46,373 bases of DNA from Oscillospiraceae bacterium (GCA_017412765.1 JAFPWN010000072.1:1-46373); one strand, 5' to 3'. Positions 15,720 through 24,784 are shown, numbered from the stretch's first letter. Notes: generated by a model from the sequence alone, not told the origin. Numbers and translations are program-made.

Positions 15720-17204
15720 TTATTTGTGGTAGAGCTTTTTAGACTGGTACACCGGCTCGCAGGTGAGATTGATGCCGAGCTTTTTCATGAGATTCTCGTC
15801 TACCTGACTGAGAATGACGGTGGAGTGCGCCTCACAGCCCTTGAGCTTTTCAAGCTGCTGCATTGCGATCTCGGCTACGGGGTTCGTCGCCGCGGAAATG
15901 CTGAGCGCGACGAGAACTTCGTCTGTGTGCAGGCGCGGATTGTGACCGCCGAGGTGGTTGACCTTCAGATCCTGCACCGGCTCGATGATAGCGGGGCTGA
16001 GAAGGCGGATGCGGTCGTTTATGCCGCCGAGCTTTTTGAGCGCGTTCAGAAGCGCGGCTGAGGCGGCGCCGAGGAGCTTCGTAGTCTTTCCGGTGACGAT
16101 GGAGCCGTCGGGCAGCTGAAGGGCAAAGCCCGGCTCGCCGGTCTCCTCAAAGCGCGCGAGCGCCTCCTTTCGGCATATCCTATCGTTTTCGGATACGCCG
16201 ACGGAGTTCATGAGGAGCTTTATCTTTTCAACGTCCATACCGTCGGAAAGGCCCTTCGTGCGGTTGCAGAGGGCGGCGAAATACCGGCGGATTATCTCAT
16301 TTTTCGAGGCCTCGCAGCAGACCTCGTCGTCAACGATGCAGTTGCCTGCCATGTTGACGCCCATATCGGTGGGGGACTTGTATGGGCACTCGCCGTCGTA
16401 GACGCGCTCGAAGAGCGTGTGCAGAACGGGGAATACCTCGACGTCGCGGTTGTAGTTTACGGTCATGACGCCGTAGGCCTCGAGGTGGAAGGGATCGATC
16501 ATATTGACGTCGTTGAGGTCGGCTGTCGCCGCCTCGTAGGCGACGTTTACGGGGTGCTTTAAGGGGAGATTCCAGATCGGGAAGGTCTCGAACTTCGCGT
16601 AGCCGGCGCTGACGCCGCGCTTGCGCTCGTTGTAAATCTGACTGAGGCAGGTCGCCATCTTGCCACTTCCGGGGCCGGGAGCGGTCACGACGACAAGGGG
16701 ACGGGAGGTCTCGATGAAATCGTTTTTGCCGTAGCCCTCGTCGGAGACTATCTTTTCAACGTCGGCGGGGTAGCCGGCAATGGGGTAGTGGCGGTAAACG
16801 CGGATGCCAAGCGCCTCAAGACGCTGCTGGAAGCTCTCCGCGCTCGACTGACCGGCAAACTGCGTTATGACAACGCTGCCGACGTAAAGCCCGTAGCCGC
16901 GGAAGGCGTCGATGAGCCGCAGCACGTCGAGATCGTAGGTTATGCCGTAATCTCCGCGCACCTTGTTCTTCTCAATATCGCTCGCGCAGATGGCGATGAC
17001 TATCTCCGCCTTGTCCTTCAGCTCGAGGAGCATCTTGACTTTGTTGTCCGGCTCAAAGCCGGGCAGAACGCGGGAGGCGTGGTAATCGTCAAAGAGTTTG
17101 CCGCCAAACTCGAGATAGAGCTTGCCGCCGAACTTTTCAATGCGCTCCTTTATGTGCTCAGCCTGCATTTTGCGATATTTCTCACTGGAAAATCCGATTT
17201 TCAT
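15720..17204 (-). CDS. DUF1846 domain-containing protein
   Basis: A 494-residue protein of the DUF1846 family, common in Firmicutes and of unproven function; related crystal structures show an ATP- or nucleotide-binding-like fold. Typical segments are KIGFSSEKYRKMQAEHI at the start, the VVTAPGPGSGKMATCLSQIYNE loop (a P-loop-like glycine-rich region near residue 180) and the late LGGHNPRLHTDEVLVALSISA segment. Its length is normal. I prefer the ATG at 17204, which has AGGGG 8 nt upstream, over a GTG at 17213 that abuts that site. It follows mrp by 29 bp on the same strand, so it is likely co-transcribed. No function is proposed. Confidence 0.9.
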   Translation of the reverse strand: MKIGFSSEKYRKMQAEHIKERIEKFGGKLYLEFGGKLFDDYHASRVLPGFEPDNKVKMLLELKDKAEIVIAICASDIEKNKVRGDYGITYDLDVLRLIDAFRGYGLYVGSVVITQFAGQSSAESFQQRLEALGIRVYRHYPIAGYPADVEKIVSDEGYGKNDFIETSRPLVVVTAPGPGSGKMATCLSQIYNERKRGVSAGYAKFETFPIWNLPLKHPVNVAYEAATADLNDVNMIDPFHLEAYGVMTVNYNRDVEVFPVLHTLFERVYDGECPYKSPTDMGVNMAGNCIVDDEVCCEASKNEIIRRYFAALCNRTKGLSDGMDVEKIKLLMNSVGVSENDRICRKEALARFEETGEPGFALQLPDGSIVTGKTTKLLGAASAALLNALKKLGGINDRIRLLSPAIIEPVQDLKVNHLGGHNPRLHTDEVLVALSISAATNPVAEIAMQQLEKLKGCEAHSTVILSQVDENLMKKLGINLTCEPVYQSKKLYHK

Positions 17205-17233
17205 TCCCTTCACCCCTGCTTATATGAACTTTT

Positions 17234-18061
17234 TTATAGCTTTTCTATCTTATTCAGTACCTCGTCGAGCGCGCCGCACTCAATGCTCTCAACCTCGCCC
17301 TTGTCTACAAGCGCGGCAAAAGCGGGATCTATCGGCAGCTCTGCTGTGCAGTCAACGCCGTACTTCTCAGCGAGCGCCTTAACGTCGCCGGAGCCGAAGA
17401 TGCGGTGCTTTTCACCGCAGTTCGGACATTTGAACCACGCCATGTTCTCAACTATGGCGATTATGGGCTTGTCCATCATCGCCGCCATCTTGACCGCCTT
17501 CTCAACGATGGTGCCGACCATCTCCTGCGGGCTCGTGACCACGATGATACCGTCCACCGGAAGGCTCTGGAAGATGGTGAGCGGAACGTCGCCCGTTCCG
17601 GGAGGCATATCGACGAACATATAGTCAACATCGCCCCAGGCGACGTCAGTCCAGAACTGACCGACTACTCCGGCGATGACCGGACCGCGCCACACTACGG
17701 GGTCGGAGGCGGAGTCGAGGAGCATATTCATGCTCATGATCTGTATGCCGGATTTCGTGACGGCGGGGAAGATGCTCTTTCCGTCCGAGACAGCTCTGTC
17801 GCGGATACCGAACTCTGCGGGGACGGAGGGACCGGTAATATCCGCGTCGAGAACGGCGACGGAGGCGCCTCTCTTTGCCATATTCACGGCGCTGAGCGCG
17901 GTGACGAGGCTTTTGCCGACGCCGCCCTTGCCGGAAACGACCGCGATGACCTTTTTGACGTCTGAACCCGCGTTCTGGGGCTTTAAGAAGCTCTGAGGCT
18001 CTCTGCGGGAGGAGCAGTCCTGACCGCAGGTGGAGCAGTTTGAGGTGCAGTTTTCAGCCAA
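17234..18061 (-). CDS. mrp: Mrp/NBP35-family ATPase, iron-sulfur carrier
   Basis: A 275-residue P-loop ATPase of the Mrp/ApbC/NBP35 family that carries and delivers [4Fe-4S] clusters. The deviant Walker A GKGGVGKS (residues 44-51) is followed by the DADITGPSVP and DMPPGTGD motifs, and a CPNCG pair near residue 214 bridges the dimer cluster. An N-terminal Cys-rich segment (CTSNCSTCGQDC, residues 5-16) resembles that of NBP35-type proteins. The start is TTG at 18061 with GGAGTG 7 nt upstream. It leads the minus-strand operon. A supply role for the many Fe-S proteins in this region (RicT, Rnf, radical SAM) is plausible but inferred. Confidence 0.92.
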   Translation of the reverse strand: MAENCTSNCSTCGQDCSSRREPQSFLKPQNAGSDVKKVIAVVSGKGGVGKSLVTALSAVNMAKRGASVAVLDADITGPSVPAEFGIRDRAVSDGKSIFPAVTKSGIQIMSMNMLLDSASDPVVWRGPVIAGVVGQFWTDVAWGDVDYMFVDMPPGTGDVPLTIFQSLPVDGIIVVTSPQEMVGTIVEKAVKMAAMMDKPIIAIVENMAWFKCPNCGEKHRIFGSGDVKALAEKYGVDCTAELPIDPAFAALVDKGEVESIECGALDEVLNKIEKL

Positions 18062-18097
18062 GTAATATCACTCCAAGATAAAAATATTAACTTGCCT

Positions 18098-18126
18098 ATT
18101 ATAATAGAAAAATGTCCAATAGTCAA
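18098..18126 (-). promoter_or_regulatory. Promoter of the mrp-DUF1846-holB-ricT operon
   Basis: On the minus strand, TTGACT (18121-18126) and a perfect TATAAT (18098-18103) are 17 bp apart. The leader to the TTG start is about 30 nt. Confidence 0.8.
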
Positions 18127-18173
18127 ATATTTTTAATATAAATTGCAGATGCGGTTTTCGACGGAATTTGCTC

Positions 18174-18202
18174 TTTACACCCGAGGGAAATGATGGTATA
18201 AT
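18174..18202 (+). promoter_or_regulatory. Promoter of murA
   Basis: TTTACA (18174-18179) and TATAAT (18197-18202) with a 17-bp spacer. It is divergent from the mrp promoter, 48 bp away. The leader to murA is about 95 nt with no structure recognised. Confidence 0.78.
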
Positions 18203-18304
18203 TATTTATCATGTATAACTGTCATTATGCGCATTTGTTTTGTGCGTATTTCTCTCCCTTTTGGGAATATCTATACTATCAAAAATTGAGTGGAGGCCAA
18301 AGCC

Positions 18305-19603
18305 TTGTTTAAGTATATCGTTCGCGGCGGCAGAGAGCTGAGCGGAATAATCGAAATTTCCGGAGCCAAAAACGCCGCCGTCGGCATGATACCCGCCGCC
18401 ATCCTTGTGGACGGAGTATGCCGAATAGAGAATATCCCGCAGATCTCCGATACGAATATCCAGCTCGGAATCCTGAATACTCTCGGCGCATCCGTAAAGA
18501 TGGTGAACCCCCACACTATGGACATCGACTGCTCCGGCATCCGCACGCCCGTAGCCGACTTCGAGATGATGCAGAAGCTGCGCGCGAGCTATTACCTCAT
18601 CGGCGCGCTGCTCGGCAAATTCGGTGAGGCCGTGGTCGCCATGCCCGGCGGCTGCAACTTCGGCGGAGTTCGCCCCATCGATCAGCACGTCAAGGGCTTT
18701 GAGGCGATGGGCGCGACCGTAGAGGTCAAAAACGGCCTCGTTTACGCAAAGGCGGAGGGAAACAGGCTTCACGGCGCGAATATCTATCTCGACGTCGTAT
18801 CTGTCGGCGCGACGATAAATCTCATGCTCGCGGCAGTTCTCGCAAAGGGCAGAACGGTCATTGAAAACGCCGCGCGCGAGCCGCACATAGTTGACGTTGC
18901 GAACTTTTTGAACTCCATGGGCGCGGACGTGCGCGGAGCGGGAACGAACGTCATAAAGATCAGCGGCGTAGAGCGCCTTACCGGCGGCTTTTATTCGATA
19001 ATCCCCGACCAGATCGAGGCTGGCACCTATATGGCGGCAGTCGCCGGAACGGGCGGCGAGCTTATAATCCGAAATGTCATTCCGAAGCACCTGAACTGCA
19101 TTTCCGGCAAGCTCGAGGAGATGGGAGTGGAGGTCGAGGAGGGAGAGGACGAGGTCCTCGTCCGCAGACACGGCCCGCTGCTCCGCACTAACATAAAGAC
19201 GCAGCCGTATCCCGGCTTCCCGACCGATATGCAGCCGCAGCTAACTACCGTTCTTGCGATCGCAAGGGGCGTGAGCCGCGTCGTAGAGGGAGTGTGGGAC
19301 AGTAGATATAAATACGTAGACGAGCTTCTTAAGATGGGCGCGAATATCCGCGTAGACGGCCGCACCGCCTACGTAGAGGGGGTCCAGAAGCTCACCGGCG
19401 CGCACGTCAAGGCGTGCGACCTCAGAGCCGGCGCGGCAATGGTCATCGCCGGACTATGCGCGGAAGGAGTCACGGAGATAGAGGGCGTTGAGTACGTCGA
19501 GCGCGGGTATGAGGAGCTTATAAAGAAGCTTCGCTCCGTCGGCGCGGATATCGAGTGCATCGAGATCCCGGACGCCGATACAGCGATCCCGAACGCCGGC
19601 TGA
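18305..19603 (+). CDS. murA: UDP-N-acetylglucosamine 1-carboxyvinyltransferase (MurA)
   Basis: First committed enzyme of peptidoglycan synthesis: it moves enolpyruvate from PEP to UDP-GlcNAc in the cytoplasm. The active-site loop reads MPGGCNFGGVRPID, so the catalytic Cys (fosfomycin target) is present. The substrate-binding ISGAKNAA segment is at the N-terminus. At 432 residues it is full length. The start is taken as TTG at 18305 because GGAGG (18292-18296) lies 8 nt upstream; an upstream in-frame GTG at 18290 falls within that ribosome site. rlmH starts 1 bp after its stop. Confidence 0.95.
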   Translation: MFKYIVRGGRELSGIIEISGAKNAAVGMIPAAILVDGVCRIENIPQISDTNIQLGILNTLGASVKMVNPHTMDIDCSGIRTPVADFEMMQKLRASYYLIGALLGKFGEAVVAMPGGCNFGGVRPIDQHVKGFEAMGATVEVKNGLVYAKAEGNRLHGANIYLDVVSVGATINLMLAAVLAKGRTVIENAAREPHIVDVANFLNSMGADVRGAGTNVIKISGVERLTGGFYSIIPDQIEAGTYMAAVAGTGGELIIRNVIPKHLNCISGKLEEMGVEVEEGEDEVLVRRHGPLLRTNIKTQPYPGFPTDMQPQLTTVLAIARGVSRVVEGVWDSRYKYVDELLKMGANIRVDGRTAYVEGVQKLTGAHVKACDLRAGAAMVIAGLCAEGVTEIEGVEYVERGYEELIKKLRSVGADIECIEIPDADTAIPNAG

Positions 19604-19604
19604 T

Positions 19605-20057
19605 ATGCTGGATATAACGATTATCGCCGTCGGAAAGCTCAAGGAGAAATTCTATCTCGACGCCTGCGGCGAGTACGTAAAGCGGCTCGGAGCCTACTGC
19701 AAAATCGCGGTAGCAGAGCTTCCGGAGTCGAAAAAAGAGAACAATATGGAGTACGAGGCGGACGCCATTCTCGCCGCTGTGCCGAAGGGCGCGTACATCT
19801 GCGCGATGTGCGTTGAGGGCGAGGAGATGACGAGCGAGCAGTTTTCCGCAAAAATTGAGAAGATCTCCGCCGAGGCGAGCAAAATCGCCTTTATAATCGG
19901 CGGGTCGGACGGATTGAGCCCGCGAGTTAAAAGAGCGGCGAAGCTCAGAATGAGCATGTCGCGCATGACGCTGCCGCACCACCTCGCGCGGGTCATGCTG
20001 CTTGAGCAGATCTACCGCGCGATGAATATTTCTTCCGGCGGAAAGTACCACAAATAA
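19605..20057 (+). CDS. rlmH: 23S rRNA (pseudouridine1915-N3)-methyltransferase RlmH
   Basis: SPOUT-class methyltransferase of 150 residues that methylates pseudouridine 1915 in helix 69 of 23S rRNA on the assembled ribosome. The family pattern is clear: the N-terminal ITIIAVGKLKEKFY, the AdoMet trefoil-knot segments FIIGGSDGLSP and SMSRMTLPHHLARVMLLEQIYRA, and the C-terminal GGKYHK. Length is near the usual 155-160. It follows murA directly and precedes the DUF2007 gene by 18 bp, so it is probably read from the murA promoter. Confidence 0.95.
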   Translation: MLDITIIAVGKLKEKFYLDACGEYVKRLGAYCKIAVAELPESKKENNMEYEADAILAAVPKGAYICAMCVEGEEMTSEQFSAKIEKISAEASKIAFIIGGSDGLSPRVKRAAKLRMSMSRMTLPHHLARVMLLEQIYRAMNISSGGKYHK

Positions 20058-20075
20058 TATTATGGAGGTGTTCCA

Positions 20076-20390
20076 ATGGCACTATCGGACTGGGGCATGA
20101 ATAAGAGCGCTCTGCGAGGCGTCTGGCCGAAAAACGAGCAGGGCGAGTTCGTCGCGCCCGCGCTTCTCACGCATACGGCGGGAAACGAGCTTGAAAGCCA
20201 GCTCGTGCGCTCGCTGATGGAGTCCTTCAATATCCCGACCGTCTGCGAGTATCCGAACGACGGAGTGGTCGGAAACATCATACTCGGTCACGCCGGCGGC
20301 GGAGTCGATATCTTCGTGCCGGAGACCATGCTTGAAGACGCCAAAAATATCCTCAACGCCGACAACGCTGAGGCTTTGGAAAATGAATAA
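20076..20390 (+). CDS. DUF2007-like small protein
   Basis: A 104-residue protein with a compact domain: NELESQLVRSLMESFNIPTVCEYPNDG, then GGGVDIFVPETMLEDAKNIL. This beta-alpha-beta pattern, with a paired protein-position-like fold, fits the DUF2007 'putative signal transducing' family, often found as small proteins of unknown function. No metal-binding cysteines or membrane segments are seen. GGAGG precedes the ATG. Position after rlmH in the same direction suggests one transcript with murA. No function is proposed. Confidence 0.7.
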   Translation: MALSDWGMNKSALRGVWPKNEQGEFVAPALLTHTAGNELESQLVRSLMESFNIPTVCEYPNDGVVGNIILGHAGGGVDIFVPETMLEDAKNILNADNAEALENE

Positions 20391-20422
20391 ATAAAAATAT
20401 TAACATAGGAGGACGCAAAAAA

Positions 20423-22150
20423 ATGGATTTCATGAAAACATATGAGCAGTGGCTCGCATCCCCGCACATTACCGCAGAGGAGAGAGCTGAGCTCGAAGCC
20501 ATCAAGAACGATCCGAAAGAGATCGAGTCCCGCTTCCAGTCCTACCTCGCCTTCGGCACCGCCGGACTTCGCGGCACCATGGGTGCGGGTACCTACAAGA
20601 TGAACGTTCACGTTATCCGCCACGCTACCCAGGCTTTCGCAGAGGTCGTTCTCGCCGAGGGACCCGAGGCTGCGAAGAAGGGCGTCGCTATCTGCTACGA
20701 CTGCCGCAACAACGGCGATATCTTTGCCCGCGAGGCTGCCTGCGTAATGGCGGCGAACGGAATCCACGTCTATCTGTTCGACGATATGCGTCCCACCCCC
20801 GAGCTCAGCTACGCCGTTCGTCACTACGGCTGCCAGGCGGGCATCAACGTCACCGCCTCCCACAACCCCAAGGAGTACAACGGCTACAAGGTCTACTGGT
20901 CTGACGGCGCTCAGCTTCCCCCGAAGCACGCTTCCGAGGTCGCCGCGAAGATGGAGGAGCTCGATATCTTTGAGGGTCCCAAGACCATGGACTTCAACGA
21001 GGCTCTTGACAAGCGCATCGTTGAGTGGATCGGCAGAGAGACCGACGAGGCGTTCCTCGACGAGGTCATGGCGATGGTCAACGATTATGACACCGTAAAG
21101 GCCGCCGCCGACAGCTTCCACATGGTCTACACCCCGTTCCACGGCACCGGCCGCGTTCTCATCCCCGAGGCACTTCGCCGCCTCGGCATTAAGCACCTGC
21201 ACTGCGAGCCGAGACAGATGATCAAGGACGGCAACTTCTCCACCGTCGTCTCCCCGAACCCCGAGAACCCCGAGGGCTTCTATCTCTCCGTTGACCTCGC
21301 AAACGAAGTCGGCGCAGACTTCATCCTCGGCTCCGATCCGGACGCCGACCGCGTCGGTCTTATGATCCGCGACCACGACGGAAAGTTCATCCCCCTCACC
21401 GGCAACCAGACCGGCGTTCTCCTCTTCGACTACCTCATCGGCGCTCTCAAGCGCACCGGAAAGATGCCGGCAAATCCCGTCGGACTCAAGACTATCGTTA
21501 CGACCTCCATGTTCAACGCCGTCGCCGAGAAGAACGGCATCGCCCACTTCGACACCTTCACCGGCTTCAAGTTCATCGCCGAGAAGAAGAACGCGCTCGA
21601 GGGCAGCGGCGAGGGCAAGGTCATATTCGCGTTTGAGGAGTCCTACGGCTACATGTTCGGCGACTACGTCCGCGATAAGGACGCCGTCACCGCTGCTGTC
21701 CTCATGGCTGAGATGGCTTCCTACTACTCCCTCAAGGGCATCAAGCTCATCGACGCGCTCGAAAGCCTCTATGAGAAGTACGGCGCATACGCCGAGAAGA
21801 CCTGCAACCTCGTAATGCCCGGACTTGACGGACAGAAGAAGATGGCGCAGCTTATGGTCAATCTCCGCGAGAACGCTCCGAAGGCTATCGCCGGGGTCGA
21901 GGTCGTCAAGACCCGCGACTATCTGCCCGGTGAGGAGAAGGACGTCAAGACCGGCGAGGTCACGAAGATGGAGCTTTCCGAGTCCAACGTGCTCTCCTTC
22001 ATCCTTGCGGACGGCACCGTTATCCTCGTCCGTCCGAGCGGCACCGAGCCGAAGGTCAAGGTCTACATACTCGCCCACGGCGAGAATCTCGAGGCTACCC
22101 GCGCTCAGGTCGCGGAGTACGTCAAGTGGGCAAATTCGCTCGCTGAGTAA
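20423..22150 (+). CDS. pgcA: Phospho-sugar mutase (phosphoglucomutase/phosphomannomutase)
   Basis: Alpha-D-phosphohexomutase of 575 residues that interconverts hexose 1- and 6-phosphates, feeding glycogen, cell-wall and glycolipid precursors. The active-site phosphoserine loop is TASHNPKEYNGYKVYW, the metal loop GSDPDADRVG, the sugar loop near GFKFIAEKKN with FAFEESYGYM, and the phosphate-binding RPSGTEPKVK lies near the end. Length and motifs match the PgcA/YbbT-like long form of Firmicutes. AGGAGG precedes the ATG. Codon use is strongly biased to C-ending codons, typical of a highly expressed gene, and this leaves a long meaningless open frame on the other strand. A strong terminator follows. 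Confidence 0.93.
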   Translation: MDFMKTYEQWLASPHITAEERAELEAIKNDPKEIESRFQSYLAFGTAGLRGTMGAGTYKMNVHVIRHATQAFAEVVLAEGPEAAKKGVAICYDCRNNGDIFAREAACVMAANGIHVYLFDDMRPTPELSYAVRHYGCQAGINVTASHNPKEYNGYKVYWSDGAQLPPKHASEVAAKMEELDIFEGPKTMDFNEALDKRIVEWIGRETDEAFLDEVMAMVNDYDTVKAAADSFHMVYTPFHGTGRVLIPEALRRLGIKHLHCEPRQMIKDGNFSTVVSPNPENPEGFYLSVDLANEVGADFILGSDPDADRVGLMIRDHDGKFIPLTGNQTGVLLFDYLIGALKRTGKMPANPVGLKTIVTTSMFNAVAEKNGIAHFDTFTGFKFIAEKKNALEGSGEGKVIFAFEESYGYMFGDYVRDKDAVTAAVLMAEMASYYSLKGIKLIDALESLYEKYGAYAEKTCNLVMPGLDGQKKMAQLMVNLRENAPKAIAGVEVVKTRDYLPGEEKDVKTGEVTKMELSESNVLSFILADGTVILVRPSGTEPKVKVYILAHGENLEATRAQVAEYVKWANSLAE

Positions 22151-22165
22151 TAAATTGCATAGTAA

Positions 22166-22197
22166 ATGCGGGGATCCGTAGGATCCCCGCATTTTTT
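22166..22197 (+). terminator. Terminator after the phosphohexomutase gene
   Basis: A 12-bp perfect stem ATGCGGGGATCC/GGATCCCCGCAT with a 3-nt loop, followed by TTTTTT. It may also act for the convergent radical SAM gene, which ends at 22209. Confidence 0.9.
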
Positions 22198-22208
22198 GTG
22201 CGTGGTTT

Positions 22209-23084
22209 TCACACGCCCGTCAGATCAAAATCCGGCGTGTACTCTTCCTTTGCGCTCGACAGCTCCTGATAGAAGCCGTTTTCGATGCCGAGGGACTCCA
22301 TATACTCGACCGCGAGAGCGTATTCCTCCTCGGTGAGACGGCGCGACAGCTCCGGAAAGTCCCTGGACCTGCCCATCGGCGTAAACTGGCTCATCAGCGA
22401 GAAGCAGACGCCCTTGTCGCCGTAATTCTCACTGAACCAGTCCATCACGCGGTAAGAGTTTTCAAGATTTCCCGGGAGAACGAGATGGCGCACTATCATT
22501 CCGCAGCGCAAAATGCCGTCCTCGTCATACTCGCAGTCACCGACCTGGGAGTACATCTCGGCTATCGCCTTTGAAGCGACCTCAAAATAGTCCGGCGCGA
22601 AGGAGTATTTCCTCGCGGGCTCGGGGAGAGCGTATTTCATATCCGGCAGGTAGATCTGCACCTTGCCTGATAGCTTTCTGAGCGTCTCAACGCTCTCGTA
22701 GCCGCCGGTATTCCATACGACCGGAACGGGCAGCGGCTCGGCAAGCGCCTCGAGCACCTTGTCTGTGTAGTGGGTCGCGGTGACGAGATTTATGTTGTGA
22801 CAGCCCTCGGAAACAAGGCGGTCGAAGATCGCGCGAAGCTCCTGCGGCGTGACCTCCTTGCCGAAGCCGCCGACGGAAATATCGTAGTTCTGGCAGAACA
22901 CGCAGCGCAGCGAGCAGCCGGAGAAGAAAACGGCGCCGCTGCCCTTGTCGCCGCTTATGGGCGGCTCCTCCCAGTAGTGCGGGGCTGCGCGGGCGACGCG
23001 GATAGTATCCGAAACGCCGCAGAAGCCGCTTTTTTCGCCGCGGTCAACGCCGCACGCGCGCGGACAGAGATTGCAGACTGACAT
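22209..23084 (-). CDS. Radical SAM protein, PflA-like (COG1313 type)
   Basis: A 291-residue radical SAM protein. The cluster motif is CSLRCVFCQN (Cx3Cx2C, near residue 55), preceded by a CNLCPRACGVDRG Cys pair and a GFCGV at the N-terminus that resemble extra metal-binding cysteines in the PflX/COG1313 group. The NIVTATHYTD and PDMKYALPEPARKYS segments belong to the same group. It is related to pyruvate formate-lyase activating enzymes, but its target is not known and no glycyl-radical enzyme gene is nearby. AAGGAT lies before the ATG. It stands alone, convergent with pgcA. Confidence 0.85.
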   Translation of the reverse strand: MSVCNLCPRACGVDRGEKSGFCGVSDTIRVARAAPHYWEEPPISGDKGSGAVFFSGCSLRCVFCQNYDISVGGFGKEVTPQELRAIFDRLVSEGCHNINLVTATHYTDKVLEALAEPLPVPVVWNTGGYESVETLRKLSGKVQIYLPDMKYALPEPARKYSFAPDYFEVASKAIAEMYSQVGDCEYDEDGILRCGMIVRHLVLPGNLENSYRVMDWFSENYGDKGVCFSLMSQFTPMGRSRDFPELSRRLTEEEYALAVEYMESLGIENGFYQELSSAKEEYTPDFDLTGV

Positions 23085-23148
23085 AAAATCGATCCTTTTT
23101 GCAGGTTTTCGGGCGGGCGCGGAGACCCGCCCCTACACAGTGCGGCGC

Positions 23149-24417
23149 TTACGACGGGTCGTTCATAACGCCCATAAAGAGCGGAGCGTTCGACTCGGAC
23201 TCGACTATCATATAAACAAACGGCTCGTCGAGCCTGAGCTCATACGGCTCCTCGACAAAACCCGGCGCCGCGCTCGTTGCGACCATCTCGACGACCGTTG
23301 CGGCGGCGGCCTCGGTGCCGTCCTCGTCAACGGTGACCTTGACCTTCTGGAGAATGCTGCTGACCTTGAGCGGCTCCTCGCTCATGAGCGAGAAATCCGC
23401 CTCGTCGGTGAATGCGCCCGACAGTCCGAGAGCCTGCAATGGCTCTGTAAGCTCGATGGTATAGTCAACGTCGAATTTCGGCATGGAGAGGAATATTTTT
23501 CTGCTCTCACCCTCAGGATTCACGCCCTCAAGCGAGTTTACAAGGTCGCTGACCGTGCCGCTCGTGGGCTTCAGCGCGATAAACTTCATACCCCAACCCT
23601 TGTACGGCAGCACGACGCCCTCGTAATTATCGCCTGAGAGATACTCGAAATGCGCGGTCTTGTGCATGAACTCCGCTTCCCTGTCGCCGCCCTCGGCGTG
23701 GAAAAGGTCGGTGTAGGTAACTCCGGCGTCGAAGGGAGAGGCCCACTTTGCCTTCATATAGAGCGTATTTATCAGCACAAGGCGCGTCATCGGGTCGAGC
23801 TCATCGGAAAAAACGCTCGGGATAAGACCGTTCGTCTTTTCGTTTACCCACTCGTTCATAATGCTTATGTCAAAATCCGTCAGATACGCCTCGGCGCCGT
23901 AATACATCACAAGGTCGTTGAGGTATTGCTCGCGAAGCTGAGAGTTCCAGCCGACCCACGCGGAATTTGCGCTCGAGAACTCGTTTTCATCGGTGCTGAG
24001 ACGGTCTAAGAGTATGTTCGCAACGCGGCGGGTATCGGAGCCGATGAGATTCTCAAACTCGGTTTTCGTCGCTCCGTCCGCGCCCTCGGCGCACATGGCG
24101 AGCGCTATGTAGGCGGAAAGCGGACTGATTACCGCGTTGTCGCCCTCGGCATTTTTCAGAAGCCCGGCTCCGAGCCTTGCCACAGAAGAGTAGTCCACGC
24201 CCTCCTGCACCCAGTCTATTATTGCGGCGGGGCGGTTTTCGGTAAGGCTCGCATAACCCGTTTTCTCCGCGGGCGTATCGGGCTTTTCCGGCTCGGGAGC
24301 GGGGTCAACGGTTTTTTCCGGCTCGTCCGCGCCCTCATCGCGCCCCTCCTGCACTGTGCAGGCGGCAAGGGATAAGACGATCGCGAGCGAAATAATAAGC
24401 GCAATAGTTTTTTTCAT
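23149..24417 (-). CDS. Secreted serpin-family protease inhibitor, lipoprotein
   Basis: A 422-residue serpin. The N-terminus is a lipoprotein signal (hydrophobic stretch to residue 18, LAAC lipobox), followed by an acidic, Pro-rich linker, so it is likely anchored outside the cell. The serpin core shows NTLYMKAKWASPF, the hinge DEDGTEAAAATVVE and the C-terminal PFVYMIVESESNAPLFMGVM. The small residues in the hinge mark an inhibitory serpin. Counting from the hinge Gly as P15 puts P1 at Thr and P1' at Ser with Val and Ala at P3 and P2, fitting an elastase-like target; this is inference. The start at 24417 has GGAGG 11 nt upstream; a longer frame is rejected as it lacks the signal. Confidence 0.92.
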   Translation of the reverse strand: MKKTIALIISLAIVLSLAACTVQEGRDEGADEPEKTVDPAPEPEKPDTPAEKTGYASLTENRPAAIIDWVQEGVDYSSVARLGAGLLKNAEGDNAVISPLSAYIALAMCAEGADGATKTEFENLIGSDTRRVANILLDRLSTDENEFSSANSAWVGWNSQLREQYLNDLVMYYGAEAYLTDFDISIMNEWVNEKTNGLIPSVFSDELDPMTRLVLINTLYMKAKWASPFDAGVTYTDLFHAEGGDREAEFMHKTAHFEYLSGDNYEGVVLPYKGWGMKFIALKPTSGTVSDLVNSLEGVNPEGESRKIFLSMPKFDVDYTIELTEPLQALGLSGAFTDEADFSLMSEEPLKVSSILQKVKVTVDEDGTEAAAATVVEMVATSAAPGFVEEPYELRLDEPFVYMIVESESNAPLFMGVMNDPS

Positions 24418-24473
24418 AGATAGTAACGCCTCCTTTTTCCATATGACCAAATCAAGGGGCATTTTGTTCCAAA

Positions 24474-24716
24474 TCAGAGCGAAGAAAGCTCCTCGATGCA
24501 CTTTCTGCACACCAATCTGTCGCGGAAGGACACAACGTCCTTCGTTTTTCCGCAGAAGGAGCAGGATTGAGTGTACTTCTTGAGGATGATCCTGTCGCCG
24601 TCAGTGTAGATCTCGATAGGATCCTTGACGTCTATATCAAGGCTGCGCCGCAGCTCGATGGGCAGAACAATGCGCCCGAGCTCGTCGACTTTCCTGACTA
24701 TTCCGGTTGCTTTCAT
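24474..24716 (-). CDS. AbrB/MazE/SpoVT-type transition-state regulator with zinc ribbon
   Basis: An 80-residue DNA-binding protein. Residues 1-48 form the swapped-hairpin AbrB fold (TGIVRKVDELGRIVLPIELRR), and residues 52-76 a zinc ribbon with CSFCGK and CRKC. This fused form is common in Clostridia, where AbrB-like proteins control stationary-phase and sporulation genes. GGGAGG precedes the ATG. Its promoter spacer contains a CCATATATGG palindrome, a possible site for self-repression. The serpin gene follows on the same strand 57 bp downstream and may be co-transcribed or regulated by it; that is a guess. Confidence 0.88.
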   Translation of the reverse strand: MKATGIVRKVDELGRIVLPIELRRSLDIDVKDPIEIYTDGDRIILKKYTQSCSFCGKTKDVVSFRDRLVCRKCIEELSSL

Positions 24717-24755
24717 TTGAGCTTCCTCCCAATATGTTTTGATCTATATATCCAA

Positions 24756-24784
24756 ATACTACCATATATGGAAATATTTGTCAA
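24756..24784 (-). promoter_or_regulatory. Promoter of the AbrB-type gene with a palindrome in its spacer
   Basis: On the minus strand, TTGACA (24779-24784) and TAGTAT (24756-24761) are 17 bp apart. A CCATATATGG palindrome (24762-24771) touches the -10 region, a place from which a bound protein would block RNA polymerase. Confidence 0.68.

Noticed and set aside
20288-22192. 634-codon open frame opposite the phosphohexomutase gene
   Set aside because: Same codon-bias shadow as at ppdK; composition is unlike a protein and no ribosome site is present.
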